A stretch of DNA of 64,000 nt, taken from the NCBI GenBank assembly GCA_012221805.1, contig CP015195.1, positions 819,771 through 883,770 of the forward strand, given 5' to 3'. The notes under the pieces were generated by a model. It saw only the letters and a program-made list of their open reading frames with translations. It was not told the DNA's origin and made no database searches. A program made the position numbers and the translations under genes. Source of the stretch: Pasteurellaceae bacterium RH1A (GTDB taxonomy: Bacteria > Pseudomonadota > Gammaproteobacteria > Enterobacterales > Pasteurellaceae). Below are positions 1 to 8,143 of this stretch, one piece after another (the first letter of the stretch is position 1; each line of letters begins with the position of its first letter).

Positions 1-222
1 TATCAGGTCAAACTTCGCAGCATTGTCCGCTTCTTAGAAGATGGCGATAAAGTGAAAATCACGGTTCGCTTCCGTGGCCGTGAAATGGCCCACCAAGACA
101 TCGGTTTAGATGTGCTTGAACGTGTGAAGGCCGACACAGCCGAGCTTTCTGTGGTGGAATCAGCACCAGGTAAGCTAGAAGGCCGTCAGGCGGTGATGGT
201 TATTGCGCCGAAGAAGAAATAA
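1..222 (+). CDS. infC: translation initiation factor IF-3, C-terminal part (partial)
   Basis: The window opens inside this gene; 73 codons to a TAA stop are present. The visible residues ([20 protein letters not shown], then [14 protein letters not shown] and a VMVIAPKKK end) match the C-terminal domain of IF-3, the domain that binds the 30S subunit and prevents premature 50S joining. A strong terminator follows directly, so infC does not obviously read into rpmI-rplT, unlike the usual infC-rpmI-rplT operon. The start and N-terminal domain lie outside the window. Confidence 0.95.
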   Translation, partial: YQVKLRSIVRFLEDGDKVKITVRFRGREMAHQDIGLDVLERVKADTAELSVVESAPGKLEGRQAVMVIAPKKK

Positions 223-228
223 TCTAAA

Positions 229-265
229 AATGCAATCGACTTTTAAAGGTTGATTGCATTTTTTA
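229..265 (+). terminator. intrinsic terminator after infC
   Basis: AATGCAATC pairs with GATTGCATT around a 14-base centre and is followed by a T run. It sits 7 bases after the infC stop codon. Confidence 0.85.
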
Positions 266-312
266 TTGGGGATATGCTCTAGGGGTTGTTGATAATTTAA
301 TTAAAGTTAGCT

Positions 313-430
313 AAATCCCCCTAGCCCCCTTTTTCAAAGGGGGGAATGATTAAATGTTTGCGAAGTATCGTGCTCTAACACCTTCTACGATCAGTTCCCC
401 TCTTTGAAAAAGAGGGGGTAGGGGAGATTT
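313..430. repeat. MITE-like palindromic repeat, AAATCCCC/GGGGATTT family
   Basis: The ends are inverted: AAATCCCCCTAGCCCCC at 313 and GGGGGTAGGGGAGATTT ending near 430. Each arm also folds on itself (CCCCCTTTTTCAAAGGGGGG and CCCCTCTTTGAAAAAGAGGGG types). No coding potential is seen. A second, better-preserved copy with the same arm sequence lies at 16332-16496. The 404 bases between infC and the next gene hold only the terminator and this repeat. Confidence 0.7.
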
Positions 431-626
431 TTAATGATATTAACAAACAGAAATTGCTAATTTAACACTCGTTTATGAATTATCAACAGCCCCTAGCCAA
501 AATGAGCAATTAAATCCAATCAGCTTGGCTGGTGGCATTTTTTTATGTAAGAGTACAAGTTAGGTTATTTTAACCATTTCTTTTTGTGGAATGGTCATAA
601 ATCATTTTCAGACAAGTAGGAGTATA

Positions 627-1079
627 ATGATGGCTATAGACCGTATGGATTGGCATTATGACGCAGAAGATTTCCCCAAGGATATTCCCACAGAAAACGC
701 TGGTGTTCACATTGGTTTTTTCTTGGCATGGGCATTTGAACAGGGTATGGCAGGCGAACTTCATATTGAAGATGATCAAGAAGCTCTTGAACAGTTGGCC
801 AAGCGTGAAATCACAGGTGTCGATTTTTTGATAAAATGTTGTGATGAAAAGCTTTGGGGCGAAGATTTTAATGAAGAAGGCGAAGCCTTTGCTGTGGATT
901 ATTATGAAAATGACGACAGTGATTTTGCCCAATCTTTTGGTAACTATTTGTCTGATTTTAATGAAGTTTTCAGTGAATATGATGCTTATCGTGTCCCCAA
1001 TGATTGGGAACATTTTGAAAGGATTAAGCCAATTTTGAACGAGCGTTTTGTGCAATGGCAAAATTTTCAGGCGACTTAA
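627..1079 (+). CDS. acidic hypothetical protein (DUF7832-like)
   Basis: A 150-residue protein, rich in Asp and Glu, with no signal peptide or membrane segment. I chose the ATG at 627 (ATGATG) because TAGGAG lies 7-8 bases upstream; an earlier in-frame ATG at 591 has no such site. The start (MAIDRMDWHYDAEDFP followed by an HIGFFLAWA stretch) resembles a family of small cytoplasmic proteins I know only as a domain of unknown function. Small acidic orphan proteins of this kind are sometimes immunity proteins, but no toxin partner is visible. It has its own terminator and sits between infC and rpmI, which are normally adjacent, so it probably arrived by insertion. Confidence 0.7.
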   Translation: MMAIDRMDWHYDAEDFPKDIPTENAGVHIGFFLAWAFEQGMAGELHIEDDQEALEQLAKREITGVDFLIKCCDEKLWGEDFNEEGEAFAVDYYENDDSDFAQSFGNYLSDFNEVFSEYDAYRVPNDWEHFERIKPILNERFVQWQNFQAT

Positions 1080-1103
1080 AACAGACTAATTTATTTCCTT
1101 GCC

Positions 1104-1140
1104 AAAAACGAGCAATTCCTGTAGAATTCGCTCGTTTTTC
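1104..1140 (+). terminator. intrinsic terminator
   Basis: AAAAACGAGC pairs with GCTCGTTTTT, the inner AATTC/GAATTC extends the stem, and a TTTTTC run follows. It closes the hypothetical gene ending at 1079. Confidence 0.8.
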
Positions 1141-1155
1141 TTTATGGAAAACCCA

Positions 1156-1191
1156 AAACACATCAGGCAGACTCAGCAGCCTGATGTTTTT
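1156..1191 (+). terminator. terminator-like hairpin in the rpmI leader
   Basis: AAAACACATCAGGC pairs with GCCTGATGTTTT and is followed by T residues. It lies 115 bases before rpmI and after the terminator at 1104-1140, so it may be an attenuator in the ribosomal-protein leader (L20 autoregulation is known for this operon) rather than a second terminator. The rpmI promoter must be either upstream of it or between it and 1306; I cannot place it. Confidence 0.5.
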
Positions 1192-1305
1192 GTGCAACTA
1201 ACCTTGAGTTGGTTTATCTCACGATATTCAGTGCTTCCAAGTAGGGCCGCAAGGCTTTCGCCTGGCTATCTATCTTTAACAAAACAATGCGGAGTTTATT
1301 AAACA

Positions 1306-1503
1306 ATGCCTAAAATTAAAACAGTACGTGGTGCTGCTAAGCGTTTCAAGAAAACAGCTTCTGGCGGTTTCAAACGTAAACAATCTCACTTACGTCATAT
1401 TTTGACTAAAAAGACAACTAAGCGTAAACGTCACCTACGTCACAAATCTATGGTAGCGAAAGCTGACCAAGTTTTAGTAGTCGCATGCTTACCATACGCA
1501 TAA
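1306..1503 (+). CDS. rpmI: 50S ribosomal protein L35
   Basis: Sixty-five residues, the family length, starting [20 protein letters not shown] and ending VACLPYA, both typical of bacterial L35. It is very rich in Lys and Arg. GGAG lies 11 bases upstream of the ATG. rplT follows after 62 bases, giving the usual rpmI-rplT pair. The usual upstream partner infC is 1.1 kb away and separated by terminators. Confidence 0.98.
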
Positions 1504-1562
1504 GCGTTGCACAGTCGTACGATTAGTTATTTTAGTATTTAAATTAGACAACAGGAGATTAA

Positions 1563-1919
<357 letters not shown>

Positions 1920-1933
1920 TCAGTAGAGATAAG

Positions 1934-1962
1934 AAAGGACGCCCTCGGGCGTCCTTTTGCTT
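1934..1962 (+). terminator. intrinsic terminator after rplT
   Basis: AAAGGACGCC pairs with GGCGTCCTTT around a four-base loop, followed by T-rich sequence. It also lies at the 3' end of the convergent sixA gene. Confidence 0.85.
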
Positions 1963-1963
1963 T

Positions 1964-2461
1964 TTAGGGGTGCTTATCTAGCACCAGTTGTCCAGGGTCT
2001 TGCTGGCAGTTTAGTTCAGCAATCACAGCTGTTTCAAAATGTACATGGGCCTGGCCAGCACTTAGACCTTGAGCCAGGCGATAAACCAGCGGCATATGGC
2101 TGACGATAAGCAGGTTCTTGGCGCCTTCTTCCCGCAGGAAATGAAGGTAGTTCATGGCATTTTGCGGGTCGCCATCTGGGGTGATGCCCTCCCAAAGCTC
2201 AATAAGGGAGGATAAATTTGCAAATTTTTGTCCCTTATCCACCGCTTGCATGCCTTCAAAGACCCTGGCCCAGGTTTGCTGGGTGCGGACATAGGGGCTG
2301 ACGATAATTTTATCAAAGCAAAGGCCTCTTTCTAGTAGGCTTTGGCCCAGCCATTTTCCCTGGTTAAAGGCATCTTGGCGGCCTTTTTCGGTTAAGGTTC
2401 GTTCAATGTCTGTGGGCGTATAAGGGCCAGCCTCACCGTGGCGCATGATCCATACATTCAT
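1964..2461 (-). CDS. sixA: phosphohistidine phosphatase SixA
   Basis: A 165-residue histidine-phosphatase-superfamily protein. The catalytic RHG motif is at residues 7-9 (His8) and the second conserved His is in VSHMP at about 122. SixA removes phosphate from phosphohistidine on signalling or PTS proteins (ArcB and NPr are the studied E. coli targets) and acts in the cytoplasm. Length and motif placement fit E. coli SixA (161 residues). It is convergent with rplT and divergent from pykA, so it is transcribed alone. Confidence 0.88.
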   Translation of the reverse strand: MNVWIMRHGEAGPYTPTDIERTLTEKGRQDAFNQGKWLGQSLLERGLCFDKIIVSPYVRTQQTWARVFEGMQAVDKGQKFANLSSLIELWEGITPDGDPQNAMNYLHFLREEGAKNLLIVSHMPLVYRLAQGLSAGQAHVHFETAVIAELNCQQDPGQLVLDKHP

Positions 2462-2580
2462 CGCTCTTATTCCTATTCTGTCAAATAAGGCGTATAATGC
2501 ACCTCGTTTTTGAATGATTCAAGCCCTGAATCGAAAAGATTTCACATAAATTTACCAAATCAAGATATGGAGTAAAACCA

Positions 2581-4017
2581 ATGGCTAAACTTAGAAGAAC
2601 GAAGATTGTTTGTACGATGGGTCCTGCGACCGACCGTGGCGACAATTTAGAAAAAATTATCGCAGCGGGCGCAAACATGGTGCGTATGAACTTCTCGCAC
2701 GGTACACCTGAAGATCATATCGGTCGTGCTGAGCGTGTTCGTGAAGTCGCTGCTAAATTAGGCAGAACCGTGGCTATTTTAGGCGACCTACAAGGCCCTA
2801 AAATCCGTGTTTCTACCTTTAAAGACGGCAAAATTTTCTTAAACGTTGGCGATAAATTCATCTTAGATGCTGAAATGCCAAAAGGCGAAGGCAACCAAGA
2901 TGCTGTTGGTTTAGACTATAAAAACCTACCAAACGATGTGGTGCCAGGCGACATTTTGCTCTTAGACGATGGCCGTGTGCAACTGCGTGTATTAGAAAGC
3001 CAAGGGGCAAAAGTCTTCACCGAAGTTACCATCGGTGGCCCACTTTCTAACAACAAGGGGATTAATAAATTAGGTGGAGGCTTATCTGCTGACGCCCTAA
3101 CCGAAAAAGATAAGGAAGACATCAAACTAGCCGCCCGCATTGGCGTGGACTACTTGGCTGTGTCCTTCCCTCGTTCAAGTGCAGACCTCCACTATGCTCG
3201 TCAGCTAGCCCAAGAAGCCGGCCTTGAAGCCAAAATCGTGGCCAAGGTTGAGCGTGCTGAAACGGTAGCAACCGAAGAAGCCATGAACGACATTATCCTT
3301 GCTTCTGATGTTATCATGGTAGCCCGTGGTGACTTGGGTGTGGAAATTGGTGATGCTGAGTTGGTTGGCGTACAGAAAAAACTGATCCGCCGCTCCCGCC
3401 GCCTCAACCGTGTGGTCATCACAGCAACCCAGATGATGGAATCTATGATCAACAACCCAATGCCAACCCGTGCAGAAGTGATGGACGTGGCCAATGCGGT
3501 CTTAGATGGTACAGATGCGGTGATGCTTTCTGGCGAAACGGCAGCAGGCCAATACCCAGCTGAAACCGTGCGGGCCATGGCTGAAGTGTGTGCAGGGGCT
3601 GAAAAAATGCCAAGCATTAACATCTCTCGCCACCGTGAAAACCAAGGCTTCACCACACCTGAAGAAGCCATCGCTATGTCAGCCATGTATGCGGCCAACA
3701 AAATGGAAGGCGTTGCGGCCATTATCGCCCTTACTCAATCTGGCGAAACCGCAAAACTCATGAGCCGTATCAGCTCTGGCCTGCCAATTTTCGCCCTTTC
3801 ACGCAACCCGAAAGCCCTCAACCTGGCGGCGCTTTACCGTGGTGTTACCCCTGTTTTCTGTGAAGAAGTCAGCCGCACCATTGAAGGCGCTAAAAAAGCC
3901 CTTGCCCTCTTAAAAGAGCAAGGCTACCTCATGCGTGGTGACCTAGTGCTTTTAACTCATGGCGATGAAATGAAAGAAGGTGGCACCAACACCTGCCGTA
4001 TTTTACGGGTTGAATAA
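2581..4017 (+). CDS. pykA: pyruvate kinase (PykA type)
   Basis: A 478-residue enzyme converting phosphoenolpyruvate and ADP to pyruvate and ATP. The substrate and metal sites are visible: [11 protein letters not shown] at the N-terminus, VRMNFSHG near residue 37, IVAKVERAE with the catalytic Lys, and [11 protein letters not shown]. The C-terminal domain carries [10 protein letters not shown], which in the type II enzyme replaces the fructose-bisphosphate site of PykF. A purine-rich GGAG-like site precedes the ATG. A terminator follows at 4034, so it is probably a single-gene unit. Confidence 0.95.
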   Translation: MAKLRRTKIVCTMGPATDRGDNLEKIIAAGANMVRMNFSHGTPEDHIGRAERVREVAAKLGRTVAILGDLQGPKIRVSTFKDGKIFLNVGDKFILDAEMPKGEGNQDAVGLDYKNLPNDVVPGDILLLDDGRVQLRVLESQGAKVFTEVTIGGPLSNNKGINKLGGGLSADALTEKDKEDIKLAARIGVDYLAVSFPRSSADLHYARQLAQEAGLEAKIVAKVERAETVATEEAMNDIILASDVIMVARGDLGVEIGDAELVGVQKKLIRRSRRLNRVVITATQMMESMINNPMPTRAEVMDVANAVLDGTDAVMLSGETAAGQYPAETVRAMAEVCAGAEKMPSINISRHRENQGFTTPEEAIAMSAMYAANKMEGVAAIIALTQSGETAKLMSRISSGLPIFALSRNPKALNLAALYRGVTPVFCEEVSRTIEGAKKALALLKEQGYLMRGDLVLLTHGDEMKEGGTNTCRILRVE

Positions 4018-4033
4018 TCCCCGAAAATCTTGC

Positions 4034-4062
4034 AAAATCCACGCATCTGCGTGGATTTTTTA
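4034..4062 (+). terminator. intrinsic terminator after pykA
   Basis: AAAATCCACGCA pairs with TGCGTGGATTTT around a two-base loop and runs into T residues, 15 bases upstream of the next start codon. Confidence 0.88.
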
Positions 4063-4076
4063 TTTCGAGAACCCCT

Positions 4077-5111
4077 ATGTCTAAACCGCTTTCTATCTGT
4101 ATCCTCCGCCTGTCTGCCATTGGCGATGTCTGCCACACCCTGGCCGTGGTGCAAGCCATTTTAGGCCACTACCCCAATGCTCAAATCGACTGGATCATCG
4201 GCAAAACCGAAGCCAGCTTGTTGCAGGGAGTGCCTAATATCAATTTTATTCCCTATGATAAAAAATCAGGCTGGAAAGGTATCTTTACACTTTGGCAACA
4301 GCTCAAGCACAAGCGGTATGATTTCCTCCTCAATCTGCAAACCGCTTTTCGAGCCTCCATCCTCTCTTTGGGGATTAAGGCAGACAAGAAAATCGGCTTT
4401 AATAAGGATCGTGCCAGGGAAGGCCAGTGGCTCTTTACCAACCAAAAGGTGGAACAAACAGCTTCGCCCCATGTTTTAGATGGCCAGATGATGTTCGCCA
4501 AGGCCATAGGTGTGACCGATCTGACCCCTAGCTGGCATTTACCTATTTCAGAGGAAGATTTAGCCGTGGGGGCAGGTTTTATTGATAAAAGCCGTCAAAA
4601 CGTGGTTATCGCCCCTTGCTCCAGCAAGAAGGAAAAGGACTGGCTGCCAGAGCGTTATGCAGAAATCGCCAATTTTCTGACCGCTTGTGGGGTAAATGTT
4701 ATTATTGCAGGTTCACCCTCCGCTTACGAAATGCAAACTGCGGCTAAAATTCAGGAACTGGCGCCGAATTGCTTAAATTGTGCAGGAAAAACCACGCTGA
4801 AACAGTTGGCTGGGCTTATTCAACAAGCCGATCTGGTTATTTCTTCCGATTCTGGCCCGGCCCATATTGCCACCACCCAGCATACCCCTGTGATTGGGCT
4901 TTATGCCATTCACAACCCCCGCCGCACAGGCCCTTATCAGGACTTGGACAAGGTGGTTTCAGTCTATGATGAAGCCATCTTGCAAACCTACGGCAAGCCT
5001 TGGCAGGAATTGCCTTGGGCCACCAAGGCCAAGGGGGAAAATTTGATGGCCAATATTTCAGTTGATATGGTCAAGCAAAAAGTGCTTGCAAGCTTGGGGC
5101 TAAATGTGTAA
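4077..5111 (+). CDS. opsX: ADP-heptose--LPS heptosyltransferase I (OpsX type)
   Basis: A 344-residue glycosyltransferase of family GT9. The N-terminal ILRLSAIGDVCHTL loop and the C-terminal SSDSGPAHIA motif, which contacts the nucleotide sugar, are both present. In Haemophilus the OpsX enzyme adds the first heptose to Kdo-lipid A; IGDVCH, IPYDKKSGWKG and the overall length agree with OpsX more than with RfaC. It works at the cytoplasmic face of the inner membrane in lipooligosaccharide core assembly. aroF begins 40 bases downstream with no terminator between, so the two are probably co-transcribed. Confidence 0.85.
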   Translation: MSKPLSICILRLSAIGDVCHTLAVVQAILGHYPNAQIDWIIGKTEASLLQGVPNINFIPYDKKSGWKGIFTLWQQLKHKRYDFLLNLQTAFRASILSLGIKADKKIGFNKDRAREGQWLFTNQKVEQTASPHVLDGQMMFAKAIGVTDLTPSWHLPISEEDLAVGAGFIDKSRQNVVIAPCSSKKEKDWLPERYAEIANFLTACGVNVIIAGSPSAYEMQTAAKIQELAPNCLNCAGKTTLKQLAGLIQQADLVISSDSGPAHIATTQHTPVIGLYAIHNPRRTGPYQDLDKVVSVYDEAILQTYGKPWQELPWATKAKGENLMANISVDMVKQKVLASLGLNV

Positions 5112-5151
5112 AGTTCGTCGTATCAAAAATTTTACACAACAGGAAAGAAAA

Positions 5152-6210
5152 ATGAACAATGTAGTTAATCAAGACAGCGTCCACAACGTTAATATTTGCG
5201 ATGAAAAGGTCTTACTTACCCCTAAAGAACTCAAGACAGAGTTTCCCCTAACCGATGACTTACGCCAGCAAATTGAAGCCTCTCGCAAGGTAGTTTCGGA
5301 TATTATTCACAAGCGTGACCCACGAAAACTGATTGTAGTCGGCCCTTGCTCCATTCACGACCCTCAAGCGGCCTTGGAATACGGCCAAAAACTCAAGGCC
5401 CTTAGTGAAAAAGTGTCAAATAAACTTTACATCGTTATGCGGGTTTATTTTGAAAAGCCCCGCACCACCGTGGGCTGGAAGGGCCTGATTAACGACCCAC
5501 AGCTCAACGGCTCCTTTGATGTGGAAAGAGGCTTACGCATCGCCCGTAAATTACTCTTAGATCTAGCCCAAATGGGTTTACCCCTGGCTACCGAAGCCCT
5601 TGATCCGATTAGCCCCCAATACCTAGCCGATCTCTTTAGCTGGTCGGCTATCGGGGCCAGAACCACCGAATCCCAAACCCACCGAGAAATGGCCTCGGGC
5701 CTATCTATGGCGGTTGGCTTTAAAAACGGCACAGACGGCAATTTGGCTGTTGCGCTTAATGCCATGCAGGCCGCGGCCCAAGGCCATAGCTTTATCGGTA
5801 TTAACCAAAAAGGTCAGGTCAATTTGCTTCACACCAAGGGCAACCCAGACGGCCATGTGATTTTACGGGGCGGCAAGCAGCCGAATTTCGAGGCCCAATA
5901 CGTTCAAGAATGTGAAGAGGCCTTACGCAAGGCGGGGTTAGCTGAGGCCATTATGATCGATTGCAGCCACGGCAACTCCAACAAGGACTACCGCCGCCAG
6001 CCCCTGGTCGCTCAAAATGCCCTGGAGCAGATCTTGGCCGGCAACCAGTCCATTATCGGCCTCATGCTAGAAAGCCACCTCAAGGCCGGCAACCAATCTT
6101 CTGAACAACCTTTTGAGCAAATGGAATACGGTCAATCCATTACCGATGCCTGTATTGACTGGCAAACGACAGAGGATTTGTTGGTGGATTTTGCAGAAAA
6201 ATTATACTAA
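5152..6210 (+). CDS. aroF: 3-deoxy-7-phosphoheptulonate synthase, AroF (tyrosine-sensitive) type
   Basis: A 352-residue DAHP synthase condensing phosphoenolpyruvate and erythrose-4-phosphate, the first step of aromatic amino-acid synthesis. I placed the start at 5152 because AGGAAAG lies 6 bases upstream; an in-frame ATG at 5104 would overlap opsX. The N-terminus (NNVHNVNICDEKVLLTPKEL) and the CSHGNSNKDYRRQP segment follow E. coli AroF rather than AroG. tyrA lies downstream, as in the E. coli aroF-tyrA operon, but a higBA module intervenes. Separated TGTAAA and TTTACA half-sites at 5107 and 5131 might be TyrR-related, but their 18-base spacing is not the standard box. Confidence 0.93.
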   Translation: MNNVVNQDSVHNVNICDEKVLLTPKELKTEFPLTDDLRQQIEASRKVVSDIIHKRDPRKLIVVGPCSIHDPQAALEYGQKLKALSEKVSNKLYIVMRVYFEKPRTTVGWKGLINDPQLNGSFDVERGLRIARKLLLDLAQMGLPLATEALDPISPQYLADLFSWSAIGARTTESQTHREMASGLSMAVGFKNGTDGNLAVALNAMQAAAQGHSFIGINQKGQVNLLHTKGNPDGHVILRGGKQPNFEAQYVQECEEALRKAGLAEAIMIDCSHGNSNKDYRRQPLVAQNALEQILAGNQSIIGLMLESHLKAGNQSSEQPFEQMEYGQSITDACIDWQTTEDLLVDFAEKLY

Positions 6211-6219
6211 CACTTGAAT

Positions 6220-6238
6220 ATATCCCAAATTGGGATAT
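6220..6238. promoter_or_regulatory. 19-bp palindrome upstream of higB, candidate HigA operator
   Basis: ATATCCCAAATTGGGATAT is a perfect inverted repeat of two 9-base arms around one base, 31 bases before the higB start. A possible promoter (TTGGTG, 16 bases, TATACT at 6203-6208) lies at the end of aroF, which would put the palindrome just downstream of the start of transcription. Toxin-antitoxin operons are commonly repressed by the antitoxin at such sites. Confidence 0.6.
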
Positions 6239-6269
6239 CATAAGCAGCATAGATAGATATGGATGAGCA

Positions 6270-6572
6270 ATGCGAATAATATCAACCGCCAAAATTATTG
6301 AATACTATACAAAGCACCCGGAAACAGAGCAGCCCTTAAAGGCTTGGGTTGCAGAGGTAAAAAGGGCGAATTGGCAAACTGCTAATGATGTCAAGGCCCA
6401 ATATCGAAATGCTAGCATACTGAAAAATCGGCGAGTTGTATTCAATATTAAAGGAAATGATCACCGCCTTGTTGTGGCTATTGCTTACAAAATGGGGGCT
6501 GTTTACATCAAATTTATTGGTACTCATCAAGAATATGACAAAATCAATGCGAATACAGTGGAAGGCTGTTAG
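6270..6572 (+). CDS. higB: type II toxin, HigB family
   Basis: A 100-residue basic protein of the RelE/HigB superfamily (HigB_toxin type). Diagnostic stretches are VVFNIKGNDHRLVVAIAYK and VYIKFIGTHQEYDKI, which match the core strands of ribosome-dependent mRNA interferases. Toxin-first order followed 8 bases later by the antitoxin gene is the hig arrangement. The pair sits between aroF and tyrA in the same orientation, so it may be co-transcribed with both. Confidence 0.85.
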   Translation: MRIISTAKIIEYYTKHPETEQPLKAWVAEVKRANWQTANDVKAQYRNASILKNRRVVFNIKGNDHRLVVAIAYKMGAVYIKFIGTHQEYDKINANTVEGC

Positions 6573-6580
6573 GGGGAATA

Positions 6581-6940
6581 ATGGATATTAAACCAATTAA
6601 GACTGAAGAAGACTATCAAAAAGCCCTGCAAATCATAGAACCTTATTTTGATCGTGAAAATTTAAGTGAAGATGAGGCAGATTATTTTGAGGTAATGCTA
6701 ACTCTTATTGAAAAATATGAAGCGAGGCATTTTCCCATTGATCCACCTAACCCTATCGAAGCGATTAAATTTAGAATGGAGCAAGAAGGCCTTGAAATTA
6801 AGGATCTTGAAGGGATTATTGGCAAGCCTAACCGAGTTTATGAAGTCTTTAATAAAACTCGTCCACTAACCTTGAATATGATTAGAAATATTCATCAAAA
6901 AATGGGGATTAGTGCAGATGTACTTATCCAGCTTGCATAA
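6581..6940 (+). CDS. higA: HigA-type antitoxin with C-terminal helix-turn-helix
   Basis: A 119-residue acidic protein. The N-terminal part (DIKPIKTEEDYQKALQ, then a YFEVMLTLIEKYEARHFPI stretch) is the usual HigA dimer and toxin-binding region. Residues of about 65-115 (AIKFRMEQEGLEIKDL through NMIRNIHQKMGIS) form an XRE-like DNA-binding fold. The gene follows higB by 8 bases with GGGGGAATA upstream of the ATG. It should neutralise HigB and repress the operon, probably at the palindrome at 6220. tyrA starts 21 bases after the stop. Confidence 0.85.
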   Translation: MDIKPIKTEEDYQKALQIIEPYFDRENLSEDEADYFEVMLTLIEKYEARHFPIDPPNPIEAIKFRMEQEGLEIKDLEGIIGKPNRVYEVFNKTRPLTLNMIRNIHQKMGISADVLIQLA

Positions 6941-6961
6941 AAATTAAAGGCGGACTGATTT

Positions 6962-8083
6962 ATGAACCCTCTCACCCCCATTCGAGAACAGATCGACACT
7001 ATCGATCAGCAACTGATTAACCTGCTTACCCAGCGCCTGGAGCTGGTGGCTGAGGTTGGGCGAATTAAGCACCAGCACGGCCTGCCTATTTATGCCCCTG
7101 ACCGAGAACAGGCCATGATCAAGGCCCGCCGTGAGGAGGCCGAAAAACAGGGCCTGACTGCTGATTTGATTGAAGATGTCCTGCGCCGTGTTATGCGGGA
7201 GTCCTATATCAGCGAGAACCAACACGGCTTTAAGCAGGTCAATCCCGAGATTGAAAAAATGGTTATCGTGGGCGGCCTGGGTAAGCTGGGTGGTTTGTTC
7301 GCCCGTTATTTCCGCAATTCAGGCTACAGGGTTGAGGTGCTGGATCGGGACGATTGGGGGGAGGCTGAAAGCATTTTAAGCGGGGCCAATGTGGTGATTG
7401 TATCCGTGCCTATTAACCATACCCTGGAAACCCTTGAGCGACTCAAGCCCTACTTGCGGGAAGACATGATCTTGGCTGATCTGACCTCGGTCAAAGCCCA
7501 ACCCCTGGCCAAGATGCTGGAGGTGCACCAAGGGGCGGTGGTCGGCTTACACCCTATGTTTGGTAGCGATATTGCCAGCTTCGCCAAGCAAGTGGTGGCC
7601 TGCTGCCACGGCCGCTTTGCCCAGCGTTACCAATGGCTGCTAGACCAAATCCAAATCTGGGGGGCGAAAATTGAGGTGATTGATGCGGCCGAACACGATC
7701 ATGCCATGACCTACATTCAGGCCTTACGCCATTTTTCCACCTTTGCCTTTGGCCTGCATTTGTCGCAACAACCGGTCAAACTCTCCCAGCTCTTAGCCCT
7801 GTCCTCGCCCATTTATCGCTTAGAACTGGCCATGATCGGCCGGCTCTTTGCCCAAGATGCTGGGCTTTATGCCGATATTATTGCCGATAAACCTGAAAAT
7901 TTAGCGGTGATTGAGTCCCTTAAAAATAGCTTTGAACAGAGTTTAGCCTTTTTTGAGCAGGGCGATCGGGCTGGCTTTATCCAAGCCTTTGAACAGGTTC
8001 ACCACTGGTTCGGCGATTATTCGGAGCAGTTCCTGCAAGAAAGCCGCAACCTGCTGCAACAGGCCAACGATTTGCGAAAATAG
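6962..8083 (+). CDS. tyrA: bifunctional chorismate mutase/prephenate dehydrogenase
   Basis: A 373-residue T-protein making 4-hydroxyphenylpyruvate for tyrosine synthesis. Residues 1-90 are an AroQ chorismate mutase (Arg8, Arg25 and Lys36 occupy the spacing of the E. coli active-site residues). From about residue 97 comes the NAD-binding dehydrogenase, with VIVGGLGKLGGLFARYF as the Rossmann loop and GLHPMFGSD downstream. GGCGGA lies about 8 bases before the ATG. The gene ends the opsX-aroF-higBA-tyrA run, and a terminator made from an inverted uptake-like sequence follows. Confidence 0.95.
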   Translation: MNPLTPIREQIDTIDQQLINLLTQRLELVAEVGRIKHQHGLPIYAPDREQAMIKARREEAEKQGLTADLIEDVLRRVMRESYISENQHGFKQVNPEIEKMVIVGGLGKLGGLFARYFRNSGYRVEVLDRDDWGEAESILSGANVVIVSVPINHTLETLERLKPYLREDMILADLTSVKAQPLAKMLEVHQGAVVGLHPMFGSDIASFAKQVVACCHGRFAQRYQWLLDQIQIWGAKIEVIDAAEHDHAMTYIQALRHFSTFAFGLHLSQQPVKLSQLLALSSPIYRLELAMIGRLFAQDAGLYADIIADKPENLAVIESLKNSFEQSLAFFEQGDRAGFIQAFEQVHHWFGDYSEQFLQESRNLLQQANDLRK

Positions 8084-8092
8084 GTAAAAAAT

Positions 8093-8125
8093 AACCCGCT
8101 TGCGTAAACAAGCGGGTTTCTTTTT
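8093..8125 (+). terminator. terminator after tyrA
   Basis: AACCCGCTTG pairs with CAAGCGGGTT followed by CTTTTTC. The arms are near-copies of the ACAAGCGG uptake core placed head to head. It lies between convergent tyrA and the receptor gene and could serve both. Confidence 0.85.
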
Positions 8126-8143
8126 CACAAAATTTGCAAATCC

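Noticed and set aside
5107..5136. TyrR box before aroF.
   Set aside because: TGTAAA and TTTACA half-sites are present but 18 bases apart instead of 6; kept only as a remark.
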